The position numbers and the translations under genes were made by a program. The notes beneath the pieces are model-generated. The model was not told the origin of the DNA. It worked only from the letters and a program-made list of their open reading frames with translations, and did no database searches. From the NCBI GenBank assembly GCA_900540995.1, contig UQHO01000045.1:1-15527 (forward strand): DNA of 15,527 nt. Direction: 5' to 3'. Source of the DNA: an uncultured Collinsella sp. (GTDB lineage Bacteria > Actinomycetota > Coriobacteriia > Coriobacteriales > Coriobacteriaceae). Shown here in pieces: positions 1-7,851 of this stretch. Position 1 is the stretch's first letter. The number at the start of each line of letters is the position of its first letter.

Positions 1-1
1 G

Positions 2-3000
2 ACCTGGGCATTTTTCCCCCCCCCCCCAAGGCCCGCCAGCCTCACCGTCAAGAAGACGGTCGTCGGCGGCGACAGCCAGCGCGAGTTCGGCTTCACGGTC
101 ACGCTGACCGACGGGGACGGCGAGCCCGTCTCCGGCACCTTCGGCAAGGGCGAGAACGCCGTGGCGTTCGCGGACGGCAGGGCGACCTTCACGCTCAAGC
201 ACGGCGGGGAGAAGACCATCACCGGCCTGCCCGTGGGCGCAAACTACACCGTGACCGAGGACGCCGCCGAGGGCTACACGACTACGGTTGACGGGGCCGA
301 CGGCTCCAAGGCCGAGGGCACCGTGACCGAGGCCGGCGCGACCGTTGCGTTCACCAACACGTACGGGACGACCACCGAGGGCAGGGACGTCTCCACGGCG
401 GGGCTCTTCACCAAGACGCTCAAGGGCCGCGACTGGGCGGAGGGCGACAGCTTCCAGTTCACGCTCGCGGGCGAGGACGGCGCGCCCATGCCCGAGGGCT
501 CCTCCGACGGCTCCAAGACCGTCAGCGTGACGGCCGCCGCCGGCACCAAGGCGGGCGATAGGGTCGCCTTCGACTTCGGCTCCATTCGCTACACGCTCGA
601 CGACATCAAGGATGCCGAGTTCGCCGAGGTCGGCGGCAAGCGCGTGCGCGCCAAGACCTTCACCTACACGGTGCGCGAGGTCAGGCCCGATGACGGTTCT
701 GCCATCGCCGGCGTGGACTACGACGGCCATGTCGCCACGATGACGGTGACCGTGGCCGACGACGGCTCCGGTAACCTCACGGCCACGACGCCCGCAATCG
801 CGCAGGTGAGTGGCGGCGACTTCGTCAACACCTACACGACCGAGCTCGACTATTCGGCCCGCGCGGGCGTGCGCCTGTCCAAGACGCTCTCCGGCCGCGC
901 CATGGAGGCGGGGCAGTTCGCCTTCACCGTGACCGCCGACGCCGAGACGGCCGCCAAGCTCGGCCTCAAGACCGGCAGGGACGCCTACGCCGTGGCCGCG
1001 GCCGATGACGGAGAGGCCGACCTGGTCGACCTCGTCGGCGGTGCCGCGGAGAGCGACGTGAAGTTCACCGACGCCGACGCGGGCAAGACCTACAGCTTCA
1101 CCGTCACCGAGACCAAGCTCGGCGGCGAGGGCTACACCAACGACACCGAGCCGCGCACGGTGACCATTGCGCCCAGCTACGACGCGGCGATGGGCAAGCT
1201 CACGGTCACGACCACGGTCGCCAGGGACGGCGTCGAAGTCGCCCGCAGCGAGGTCTCGACGGCCGATGACGCTGTGTCGCTGCCCGCGCCCGTGACGGTC
1301 GCGTTCAAGAACTCCTACGAGGCCACCGGCACGCTCGGCGGCGTGGGCGGCGCGGCGATCAACGCCACCAAGACGCTGACGGGTCGCGCCGCGGCGGCGG
1401 GCGAGTTCTCGTTCTCCGTCCGCGATGCCCACGGCAACGTGGTCGCGACCGCGTCCAACCGTGCTTCCGATGACGGCGAGGCGGCGGAACTCACGTTCTC
1501 GCCCATCGCCTACACCACCGGCTCGCTCGAGCAGATGGCGGCGGACGGTACCGCCACCAAGGCGGCCGACGGCTCCTGGTCCATCCCCTATGCCGTGTCC
1601 GAGGACACGGCGGCGCTGCCCGCGGGCGTGACGGCGACCGCGTCGAGCTTCGACATCACCGTCAGGGCGACCGATAACGGCAAGGGCGGGCTGGATGTGG
1701 CCGTGACCTACCCCGAGGGCTCCGACGGCACGCTGTCGTTCGTGAACAGCTATACCGCCGGCGAGGCAACGGTCGACCTTTCGGGCACCAAGACGCTGGC
1801 GCTCAGCCAGGCCGGACTCGGCCTCACGCAGGCCGACATCGCGGGCAAGTACACCTTCAAGATTGAGCCGCTGGACGGCGCGCCCGCACCGGTCGACGCC
1901 TCCGGCAAGACGGTGACCGAGGCGACCAACGACGCCGCCGGCAACGTCGAGCTGGGCAGCGTCACGTTCAGGCAGCCGAGCGACCTCGATGACGTCGAGA
2001 TCGACGCCGCCGGCATGCGCTCCAAGACGTTCACCTACCGTGTGAGCGAGTCCGGCTCGGTCGACGGCGTGGCCAACGACGCGACATCGGCCAAGACCTT
2101 CACGGTCAAGGTGGTCGAGGACACCAACACGGGCACGCTCGCCGCGAGGGTCCTGCCCGCCGAGGGCACGCCCGAGGGCAAGGGCGCGTTCGAGTTCACC
2201 AACACCTACGGCGTGGAGCCCACCCCGAGCTCCGTCACCGACCAGATCAAGGTGAACAAGAAGCTCAAGGGCCGCGACCTGGTTAAGGGCGAGTTCGAGT
2301 TCCAGTTGATCGAGATCAACGCCGACGGCAGCGAGATCGTCGCAGCGACGGGCAGGAACGCCGCAGACGGCACGGCGGCGCTCAACCCGGTCACCTACAC
2401 CACGCCCGGCACGCACAGCTACGAGCTGCGCGAGGTCGCCGGCGCGGCGGGCGGCGTGACCTACGACAGGGCGACCTATCGCGTGCGCACGACGGTCACC
2501 GATGCCGGAAACGGCATGCTCACCGTCAAGCACGAGCTCGCGGATGCCGAGGGCAATCCCACGGGCGACGACTCGGTGACGTTCACCAACGGCTACGAGT
2601 CGTCGCCCGTCACCCTCAAGCTGGGCGCCGCCAAGGTGCTCAAGGGCGCCGAGCTCAAGGCGGGCCAGTTTAGCTTTGAGCTCAAGAGCCGGGACGGAAA
2701 GGTGATGTCGACTGCCAAGAACGCCGCCGACGGCAGCGTCACGTTCGATGCGCTGACGTTCAAGCAGGCCGGCACCTACACCTTCACGGTGAGCGAGGTC
2801 GACGACGGCCAGGCGCACGTGACCTACGACGAGGCGGTGCACAAGATCGTCGTCACGGTGAGCGACGAGGCGGCCGACGGCACCAAGACGGGCTACCTGT
2901 CGGCGAAGGTCTCCTACGAGGGCGACGCCAACGTGCCGCCAGTCTTCACCAACAGCTACGCCGAGAATCCCGGGACCCCCGGCACCCCCGAGAACCCCGG

Positions 3001-3190
3001 CACGCCGGGCGGCGGCTCAGACGGCGGTTCAGATAACGGCTCCGGCAGCGGCTCTAGCGGCGACGGCTCCAAGGGCGGCATGCCCGACACCGGCGACCGC
3101 AGCCTACCGGTCGAGGCGCTCGCGGTCATGGCCGGCATCGGCGCGCTGACCGCAGTGGGCGGCGCGGTCCTGTACCGCAGGCGCCGTTAG
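2..3190 (+). CDS. Multi-domain pilin-like surface protein, sortase-anchored (5' partial)
   Basis: The frame is open from the left edge, so the methionine at 161 is internal; 1062 residues are visible. Seen: one CnaB/SpaA-like domain (about nt 45-367, lysine motif VKKTV, closing FTNTY), then six tandem domains resembling the streptococcal pilin isopeptide-linkage (FctA/Spy0128) family. Each opens with a lysine motif (KTLKGR, KTLSGR, KTLTGR, KTLALS, KKLKGR, KVLKGA) and closes with an asparagine motif (FVNTY, FKNSY, FVNSY, FTNTY, FTNGY, FTNSY), at about nt 400-840, 869-1321, 1358-1756, 1771-2212, 2246-2599 and 2615-2962. A Glu in YTVREV/FTVSEV-type strands fits the known catalytic acid of Lys-Asn isopeptide bonds. 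A Pro/Gly/Ser-rich wall spacer follows, then MPDTG, a hydrophobic helix and an RRRR tail. Inferred role: covalently stabilised stalk or pilus subunit on the cell wall. No sortase or second pilin gene is seen beside it. The N-terminus, including any signal peptide or adhesin head, is outside the window. Confidence 0.88.
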   Translation, partial: TWAFFPPPPRPASLTVKKTVVGGDSQREFGFTVTLTDGDGEPVSGTFGKGENAVAFADGRATFTLKHGGEKTITGLPVGANYTVTEDAAEGYTTTVDGADGSKAEGTVTEAGATVAFTNTYGTTTEGRDVSTAGLFTKTLKGRDWAEGDSFQFTLAGEDGAPMPEGSSDGSKTVSVTAAAGTKAGDRVAFDFGSIRYTLDDIKDAEFAEVGGKRVRAKTFTYTVREVRPDDGSAIAGVDYDGHVATMTVTVADDGSGNLTATTPAIAQVSGGDFVNTYTTELDYSARAGVRLSKTLSGRAMEAGQFAFTVTADAETAAKLGLKTGRDAYAVAAADDGEADLVDLVGGAAESDVKFTDADAGKTYSFTVTETKLGGEGYTNDTEPRTVTIAPSYDAAMGKLTVTTTVARDGVEVARSEVSTADDAVSLPAPVTVAFKNSYEATGTLGGVGGAAINATKTLTGRAAAAGEFSFSVRDAHGNVVATASNRASDDGEAAELTFSPIAYTTGSLEQMAADGTATKAADGSWSIPYAVSEDTAALPAGVTATASSFDITVRATDNGKGGLDVAVTYPEGSDGTLSFVNSYTAGEATVDLSGTKTLALSQAGLGLTQADIAGKYTFKIEPLDGAPAPVDASGKTVTEATNDAAGNVELGSVTFRQPSDLDDVEIDAAGMRSKTFTYRVSESGSVDGVANDATSAKTFTVKVVEDTNTGTLAARVLPAEGTPEGKGAFEFTNTYGVEPTPSSVTDQIKVNKKLKGRDLVKGEFEFQLIEINADGSEIVAATGRNAADGTAALNPVTYTTPGTHSYELREVAGAAGGVTYDRATYRVRTTVTDAGNGMLTVKHELADAEGNPTGDDSVTFTNGYESSPVTLKLGAAKVLKGAELKAGQFSFELKSRDGKVMSTAKNAADGSVTFDALTFKQAGTYTFTVSEVDDGQAHVTYDEAVHKIVVTVSDEAADGTKTGYLSAKVSYEGDANVPPVFTNSYAENPGTPGTPENPGTPGGGSDGGSDNGSGSGSSGDGSKGGMPDTGDRSLPVEALAVMAGIGALTAVGGAVLYRRRR
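16..27 (+). repeat. Poly-C tract (12 C) inside the surface-protein frame
   Basis: Twelve consecutive C, preceded by five T, lie just before the first recognisable CnaB-like domain. In the frame of the downstream gene they read as prolines in a linker. A tract of this length is prone to slipped-strand length change, and gain or loss of one base would break the frame of the downstream 1050 residues. It sits almost at the window edge, so a sequencing or assembly error is also possible. Confidence 0.9.
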
Positions 3191-3202
3191 CGATATGCAC
3201 GA

Positions 3203-3235
3203 GTGGGGCGAATCCATCCGATGGGTTCGCCCCAC
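3203..3235 (+). terminator. Hairpin downstream of the pilin-like gene
   Basis: Two 15-base arms (3203-3217 and 3221-3235) pair with one G-T wobble around a 3-base loop, 12 bp after the stop codon. The following sequence (TTGCCCTG) is not a good T-run, so efficiency as an intrinsic terminator is uncertain. The hairpin abuts the -35 box of the SRP RNA promoter and would separate the two transcripts. Confidence 0.5.
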
Positions 3236-3264
3236 TTGCCCTGTTGGGCGGGAGCAGGTAAGAT
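3236..3264 (+). promoter_or_regulatory. Promoter of the SRP RNA gene
   Basis: A -35 box TTGCCC (3236-3241), a 17 bp spacer and a -10 box TAAGAT (3259-3264) place transcription start at about 3271-3272, exactly where the 5' strand of the SRP RNA helix begins. The agreement between promoter geometry and RNA end supports both calls. Confidence 0.7.
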
Positions 3265-3271
3265 ATACCGA

Positions 3272-3395
3272 GCGCCTAGCGCGTTCGATGGGTTCGGATG
3301 ACGACATGTTCCGAATCTGGTCAGGTCCGGAAGGAAGCAGCCATAAGGAGCCTCTGTCGGGCATCCGAATCCATCGAGCGCACGGGCGCTTTTTT
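3272..3395 (+). ncRNA. ffs: Signal recognition particle RNA (4.5S type)
   Basis: The diagnostic domain IV sequence GGTCAGGTCCGGAAGGAAGC is present at 3319-3338, followed by AGCC on the return strand. The flanks form the long SRP helix: 3281-3300 pairs with 3361-3380, and the terminal GCGCC/GGGCGC closes the stem at 3272 and 3389. A run of six T (3390-3395) directly after the closing stem acts as the terminator. The length of about 118 nt fits the small bacterial form without an Alu domain. It binds Ffh and targets membrane and secreted proteins co-translationally to FtsY and SecYEG. Ends are estimated from pairing. Confidence 0.93.
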
Positions 3396-3643
3396 GGTGC
3401 CGCGACATGGCCCGGCCGGCGGCGAGGTGTTTGGTGTCTCGCTGGTCCTCGGCTTCGCCTGCGGGATCGCTCGACTACCAAGCGCCCTGCCGGCACTCGC
3501 GGGTAGCCGACCAAAACCGCCTGAAGGGTCACATTTATCTGAATAATTTAATCCCGTGCCTTTTGCTGCTCGCTGGCGTTGTCTGGGCATTGATGGCTAC
3601 GTAGTTTAAGAGGCGGCGGTGCTGTTGCTTGGATTTTGCAGTT
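3396..3643. other. Gap without a recognisable gene
   Basis: Short open frames exist on both strands but none has a ribosome binding site together with a protein-like composition. No tRNA-like cloverleaf or clear repeat was found. The composition drops from GC-rich to more mixed sequence near 3535-3560. It may be remnant sequence between the SRP RNA and the convergent surface-protein genes. Confidence 0.6.
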
Positions 3644-3648
3644 AAAAA

Positions 3649-3686
3649 GGTCCGTTTCCCTGGGTTGGGGAAACGGGCCTCTTTTT
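3649..3686. terminator. Bidirectional intrinsic terminator
   Basis: Arms 3649-3660 and 3668-3679 form a 12 bp stem with one wobble pair and a 7-base loop. A T-run follows on the plus strand (3682-3686), and an A-run precedes it (3644-3648), giving a T-run on the minus strand. It should end the minus-strand transcript of the two coiled-coil surface genes and block read-through from the left. Confidence 0.85.
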
Positions 3687-3729
3687 GTCTCTGGGCTTGT
3701 GGATTGGCGAAGACAATAACCGCTGGCAG

Positions 3730-4722
3730 CTATTTTGAGTTCTTGATGCGGCGTGTGGCAGTGGCGGTTATTCCGAGGCCTGCGGCGGCGACTGCTACGA
3801 GTGCGATTGCGCTCGGTGCTGTGTCGCCCGTGTTTGCGAGCTTGCCGGCGGTCGTATTTGCTTGCTTCCCGCTGCTCGAGTTCGCTTGCTTGGTGGAGCT
3901 TGGCGAGGTGTCTTTACTGGTCGCGGACGAGCCGGTGGGCTGTGTCGTCTCGGTCGGTTGCGCTGAGCCGGAGGGAGGCACCGTCTCGGTCGGTTTTGCT
4001 ATCTCGGGCGAGGCGGCCTTGTCTGCCGCGGCCTTTGCCTCTTCGTATGCCTTGCAGGCGTCGTCATAGGCCGCTTGCGCCTTTTCCAAATCGCCGAGGA
4101 GCGCATCTCGCTTGGCTGTCTCTTCGTCGATATCGGTTTGACATTTTTCCGCATTGGCTTCGAACTTCGCGACGACACTTTCCTGGCTTTCGAGCCGGCG
4201 TTGGCAGTGGTGAAGATCATCTTCACAAGATTTTTCTCGCCTTTCTGCCGACATGATCTCACTTCGCAACTGCTTAATAGTTTCGTTAGAAGCTCCGTCG
4301 TCGATTGCCTTATTTAATTCTGCCTGAAGGCCGCTTGTCCGGTTGTGGGCCTCATCGTATTTGGCTTGGGCTGCATCGACGTTCGCTTGTAGGTAAAGAA
4401 GAGGTCCCCTTGAGTCGTCGGCTTCCTTCAGCATCCTGTCGCGGAGCGATTGCAAATCGGTAATCACATGCTCGATAGTCTCTAATATCTCAGGACCTGC
4501 GGCGTCTTTTGCGGCCTCAAGGGTTTTGAGCGCTTCCTGCATGGCTGCATACGCTTTTTCTTTTGCGGCGGCCGCATCTTCCGTCTGCAAGGCAACTGCA
4601 TTGATGGGGGAACTGGTTTCCGCCGCTATCGCCGTTGCGGGGGCGATTCCTGCGACAAGTGCCGCGGAAAGGGCGATGCCCACGGTTGCGCGTCTTGCAC
4701 TTCTTGCGAGAATGTCGTTCAT
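3730..4722 (-). CDS. Secreted coiled-coil surface protein with LANTG anchor (paralogue 2)
   Basis: This 330-residue protein has a Sec signal peptide (residues 1 to about 34, Arg-rich start, Ala-rich core, likely cleavage after ATAIAA). A long charged, Ala/Glu/Lys/Gln-rich region with heptad-like spacing follows (about 50-240), then a Pro/Thr/Ser-rich wall spacer with PTET repeats (about 245-295), LANTGD, a hydrophobic helix and an RRIKNSK tail. No enzymatic domain is recognised. It is the downstream copy of a tandem pair, 28 bp after its paralogue, and is probably co-transcribed from the promoter near 5838. The upstream 30 bases, including the GAGGTG ribosome binding site, are also duplicated. 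Its core differs from the paralogue's (residues about 76-210). Wall-anchored coiled-coil rods often bind host or neighbouring-cell ligands, but the partner cannot be read here. The LANTG signal suits an LAXTG-preferring (class E-like) sortase. Confidence 0.87.
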   Translation of the reverse strand: MNDILARSARRATVGIALSAALVAGIAPATAIAAETSSPINAVALQTEDAAAAKEKAYAAMQEALKTLEAAKDAAGPEILETIEHVITDLQSLRDRMLKEADDSRGPLLYLQANVDAAQAKYDEAHNRTSGLQAELNKAIDDGASNETIKQLRSEIMSAERREKSCEDDLHHCQRRLESQESVVAKFEANAEKCQTDIDEETAKRDALLGDLEKAQAAYDDACKAYEEAKAAADKAASPEIAKPTETVPPSGSAQPTETTQPTGSSATSKDTSPSSTKQANSSSGKQANTTAGKLANTGDTAPSAIALVAVAAAGLGITATATRRIKNSK

Positions 4723-4750
4723 CTCGGCACCTCATTTCAAGGGTCGGAGG

Positions 4751-5782
4751 CTATTTTGAGTTCTTGATGCGGCGTGTGGCTGTGGCGGTTATTCCGAGGC
4801 CTGCGGCGGCGACTGCTGCGAGTGCGATTGCGCTTGGTGTTGTGTCGCCCGTGTTCGCGAGCTTGTCGGCGGTCGCATTTGCTTGCTTGTCGTTGCTTGT
4901 GTTCGCTTGCTTGGTGGAGCTTGGCGTGGTGTTTTTGCCGGTCGCGGGCGAGCCGGTGGGCTGTGTCGTCTCGGTCGGTTGCGCCGAGTTGGAGGGAGGC
5001 GTCGTCTCGGTCGGTTGCGTTATCTCGGGCGAGGCGGCCTTGTCTGCCGCGGCTTTCGCCTCTTCGTATGCCTTGCAGGCGTCGTCATAGGCCGTTTGCG
5101 CTTTTTTCAAATTGTCGAGGAGCGCATCTCGCCAGGCTGTGAACCGGTCGATATCGGCTTTATATTTCTCTACAGCACGTTCACAGTTATTAACTCGTCT
5201 TTCCTGATTTCTGAGGCGGTACTGGAACTCGCGGAGCTCCGTTTCGCAAGAGTTTACTTGCGTTTTTGCCGATATGATCTCACTGTGCAACTGCTTTATT
5301 TGCTGTTTAACAGTTTCGACAAACTCCTCGTAGCCGAGTGCTTCGAGTGTCTTAAGCATCTCAAGTTTCTTGTCTAATTCTGCCTGGAGCTCGCTTACCC
5401 GGTTGATGGCCCCGTCGTATTTGGCTTGGGCTGCATCGATGTCCGCTTGCATGGTGGGAAGGAGTTCCCTCTCTTCGGCGGCTTGCGCCGCCATCTTGTC
5501 GCGGAGCTCTTGAAAACGGGCAATGTCATCATTGAATCTCGCAATTTTCTCGGGACTTGCGGCGTCTTTTGCGGCCTCGAGGTTTTTGAGCGCTTCCTGC
5601 ATGGCTGCATACGCTTTTTCTTTTGCGGCGGCCGCATCTTCCGTCTGCAAGGCAACTGCACCGGTGGGGGCGCTGGTTTCTGCCGCGATCGCCGTTGCGG
5701 GGGCGATTCCCGCGACAAGTGCCGCGGAAAGGGCGATGCCCACAGTTGCTCGTCTTGCTCTTCTTGCGAGAATGTCGTTCAT
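4751..5782 (-). CDS. Secreted coiled-coil surface protein with LANTG anchor (paralogue 1)
   Basis: The promoter-proximal copy has 343 residues. The start ATG at 5782 is preceded by GAGGTG (5793-5788) with 5 bases between. The signal peptide is identical to paralogue 2 except residue 8 (Arg for Ser). The segment VALQTEDAAAAKEKAYAAMQ is shared exactly, as are most of AAYDDACKAYEEAKAAADKA-type residues near the end of the coil (Thr replaces Ala before YDDAC here). The central coil (about 76-225) diverges and is 13 residues longer, with repeated Gln/Glu/Lys/Leu heptads. A Thr/Pro/Ser-rich spacer, LANTGD, a membrane helix and a basic tail complete the anchor. Seen: duplication with conserved ends and a different core. 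Inferred: a wall-bound rod whose variable middle is exposed. No known family could be assigned beyond the LPXTG-type anchor. Confidence 0.87.
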   Translation of the reverse strand: MNDILARRARRATVGIALSAALVAGIAPATAIAAETSAPTGAVALQTEDAAAAKEKAYAAMQEALKNLEAAKDAASPEKIARFNDDIARFQELRDKMAAQAAEERELLPTMQADIDAAQAKYDGAINRVSELQAELDKKLEMLKTLEALGYEEFVETVKQQIKQLHSEIISAKTQVNSCETELREFQYRLRNQERRVNNCERAVEKYKADIDRFTAWRDALLDNLKKAQTAYDDACKAYEEAKAAADKAASPEITQPTETTPPSNSAQPTETTQPTGSPATGKNTTPSSTKQANTSNDKQANATADKLANTGDTTPSAIALAAVAAAGLGITATATRRIKNSK

Positions 5783-5814
5783 CTCGGCACCTCATTTCAA
5801 GGGTCGGCGACTAA

Positions 5815-5843
5815 CTTGGTAGCACTAATGTAAGTATACCAAG
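5815..5843. promoter_or_regulatory. Inverted repeat over the promoter of the coiled-coil genes (candidate operator)
   Basis: Perfect 7-base inverted repeats CTTGGTA (5815-5821) and TACCAAG (5837-5843) have centres 22 bp apart, about two helical turns. One arm overlaps the extended -10 element and the other lies just past the expected start of transcription. The arrangement suits a dimeric repressor, but no regulator gene is in the window. Confidence 0.4.
5833..5841 (-). promoter_or_regulatory. Extended -10 promoter for the coiled-coil gene pair
   Basis: On the minus strand the sequence TGGTATACT gives an extended -10 element (TGN plus TATACT), about 50 bp upstream of the start codon at 5782. 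No good -35 box is visible (CCAGTG at the expected place), as is usual for extended -10 promoters. Transcription would begin near 5826. Confidence 0.5.
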
Positions 5844-5923
5844 CGGTCGACCCGACACTGGCTGGGTGTGCGCGTGCTTTTCCGCTTCTTTGGAAACCGA
5901 ATCCCATTAGAAATGACGAGTTG

Positions 5924-5953
5924 TTTACGCTTCTTTTGGGCTCACCGTACTAT
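5924..5953 (+). promoter_or_regulatory. Possible promoter of the ABC exporter operon
   Basis: TTTACG (5924-5929), an 18 bp spacer and TACTAT (5948-5953) match the sigma-70 boxes at four of six positions each. The element lies 45 bp upstream of the chosen start codon. Confidence 0.4.
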
Positions 5954-5997
5954 CATGGTTCGAATTGAATGTGGATGATGATAGGGAGCGCCTATAC

Positions 5998-7851
5998 ATG
6001 ATTGAGCTGCTCAGGCGTTTTGGTGGTAAGTTTCGCCGGTATATGGTGATCGGCCCAGCGTGCAAGCTGATCGAAGTGATCTTTGACCTGCTTACGCCGC
6101 TGGTGATTGCCCGGATGATCGATAAAGGCATCGGCGCGCACGACGTGAATGCTGTCGTCCACTACGGCATGGTACTTGGCGCTATGGCCGTGATTGGCAT
6201 TTCGTTTACGCTCGTCTGCCAAAAGATGGCGGCGCTCACCTCGCAGGGCATGGGCACCGACATTCGCGGCGCGCTCTACGAGCACATCAACAAGCTGAGC
6301 TATGCCGAGCTCGACCGCTTTGGCACGCCGTCGCTTATCACGCGCATTACCAACGACGTTAACCAGGTGCAGCTCGCTGTGGCGCTGGGCGTGCGCATGC
6401 TCATCCGCTGGCCCTTTCTGGCGGTGGGCTCCATGGTCGCGGCCCTTGCCATCGACCTTAAGCTCGGCATCATCTTTTTGATCTGCACGCCCGCTATCGG
6501 CCTGGTGTTTTGGTTTGTCATGGCGCGCTGCATCCCGTACTACAAGCAGCTGCAGGCAAAGCTCGACCGCATCGCGCTTATCTGCCGCGAAGGCCTTTCG
6601 GGCGCTCGCGTGGTTCGCTCCTTCGTGCGCGAAGACCACGAGCGCGAGCGCTTTGCCCAAGCCGCCGATGACCAGGCCCATACCGCCATCGCGGTGGGCA
6701 AGCTCTCGTCGATTCTCAACCCCGTCACGTTTCTTGTGATGAACCTGGGCGTGTGCGCCATCCTGTGGGTGGGCGGCATCCAGGTCAACGTGGGCGAGCT
6801 TACGCAGGGCCAGGTCATGGCGTTTGTGAACTACATGACGCAGACCCTGACCTCCATCGTGTACGTTGCCAACCTGGTCGTGGTCTTTACCAAGGCGAGC
6901 GCCAGTGCGTCGCGTATCAATGAGGTGCTCAATTGCGTGCCGAGCATCACCGACGAGGGCAACCAGCCGGTCGCGCTGCCCAAGCCGAGCGAACTGGCGG
7001 GTGGCGCTGTTCCGGTCCCCGCGCTGAGCTTGAGCCATGTGAGCTTCTCGTTTGGCGCCGGCGCTGCCAACGCCGTCAACGATGTGACCCTGGAGCTCCC
7101 GCTGGGCAAGACGCTTGGCATTATCGGCGGTACGGGTAGCGGCAAGTCCACGCTCGTCTCGCTTATCCCGCGCCTGTACGATGCGAGCACCGGCAGCGTG
7201 AGTGTGATGGGCGCCGACGTGCGCGCCTGGCCGCTCGATCAGCTGCGCCACGTGGTCGCGACCGTTCCGCAGCGCGCGTCACTCGTGAGCGGCACAATCC
7301 GCAGCAACCTGACTTGGCGCGACGAGTCCGCGACCGACGAGGAGCTCTGGGCGGCGCTCGATATGGCGCAGGCCAGCGAGTTCGTGCGCAACAAGCCGCA
7401 GGGGCTCGACGCCCCGGTCGAGGCGGGCGGCAAGAACTTCAGCGGTGGCCAGCGTCAGCGCTTGACCATCGCGCGCGCTCTGGTGGGCTCGCCGCAGATC
7501 CTGATCATGGACGACTCCGCCTCGGCGCTCGACTTTAAGACCGACGCGGCGCTTCGCCATGCCATTCGCGAGCGCAGCGTACGCGGCGCCGCCGAGGGCG
7601 GGCTGTCGCTGACGACGGTAATCGTGAGCCAGCGCGTCTCGACCGTGCGCGATGCCGACATGATCTGCGTGCTCGACCACGGCTCGGTTGCGGGCCTGGG
7701 CACACATGACGAGTTGTACGCAAGCTGCCAGCTCTACCGCGAGATTTGCCAGTCGCAACTTCGTCGCGAGGAGCTCGAGGGCCAGCAGGGGAGCGCGACG
7801 TCCGCTTCGGGCTCCGCCCCCGCATCCGTCTGCGCAAAGGAGGGCTGCTAG
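5998..7851 (+). CDS. ABC exporter half-transporter, degenerate catalytic site subunit
   Basis: This 617-residue protein has an N-terminal six-helix exporter membrane domain (about 15-310) fused to an ATPase domain (about 345-590). Seen: Walker A GGTGSGKST (about 377-385), Q-loop VPQR, signature NFSGGQ (about 480-485), and Walker B ILIMDD (aspartates 505-506), where the second Asp replaces the catalytic Glu. The switch histidine is replaced by Gln (VSQR, residue 545). These substitutions are typical of one half of heterodimeric exporters of the BmrCD/YheIH, LmrCD and TM287/288 type. ATG 5998 is preferred because AGGGAG (5983-5988) lies 9 bases upstream; the in-frame TTG 5965 and GTG 5971 lack such a site. 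The stop codon abuts the start codon of the partner gene. Transported substrate is unknown; multidrug or peptide/lipid export are the usual roles. Confidence 0.92.
   Translation: MIELLRRFGGKFRRYMVIGPACKLIEVIFDLLTPLVIARMIDKGIGAHDVNAVVHYGMVLGAMAVIGISFTLVCQKMAALTSQGMGTDIRGALYEHINKLSYAELDRFGTPSLITRITNDVNQVQLAVALGVRMLIRWPFLAVGSMVAALAIDLKLGIIFLICTPAIGLVFWFVMARCIPYYKQLQAKLDRIALICREGLSGARVVRSFVREDHERERFAQAADDQAHTAIAVGKLSSILNPVTFLVMNLGVCAILWVGGIQVNVGELTQGQVMAFVNYMTQTLTSIVYVANLVVVFTKASASASRINEVLNCVPSITDEGNQPVALPKPSELAGGAVPVPALSLSHVSFSFGAGAANAVNDVTLELPLGKTLGIIGGTGSGKSTLVSLIPRLYDASTGSVSVMGADVRAWPLDQLRHVVATVPQRASLVSGTIRSNLTWRDESATDEELWAALDMAQASEFVRNKPQGLDAPVEAGGKNFSGGQRQRLTIARALVGSPQILIMDDSASALDFKTDAALRHAIRERSVRGAAEGGLSLTTVIVSQRVSTVRDADMICVLDHGSVAGLGTHDELYASCQLYREICQSQLRREELEGQQGSATSASGSAPASVCAKEGC

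Larger units (their letters stand above)
3729..5807. repeat. Tandem gene duplication (two units of about 1.02 and 1.06 kb)
   Basis: Unit boundaries can be read directly. Each unit starts with GCTATTTTGAGTTCTTGATG (3729 and 4750) and ends with CACCTCATTTCAAGGGTCGG (ending 4747 and 5807). The outer roughly 350 and 260 bases of the two units are nearly identical, including third codon positions, while the middles are not. This implies recent duplication or gene conversion at the ends together with replacement or fast divergence of the cores. Confidence 0.85.

Noticed and set aside
3420..3520. Possible tRNA-like or structured RNA in the gap after the SRP RNA
   Set aside because: No T-loop signature or acceptor pairing; the scattered GC-rich complementarity is weak.
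3195..3604. Small open frames over and after the SRP RNA
   Set aside because: They overlap the SRP RNA or lack ribosome binding sites, and the sequences are not protein-like.
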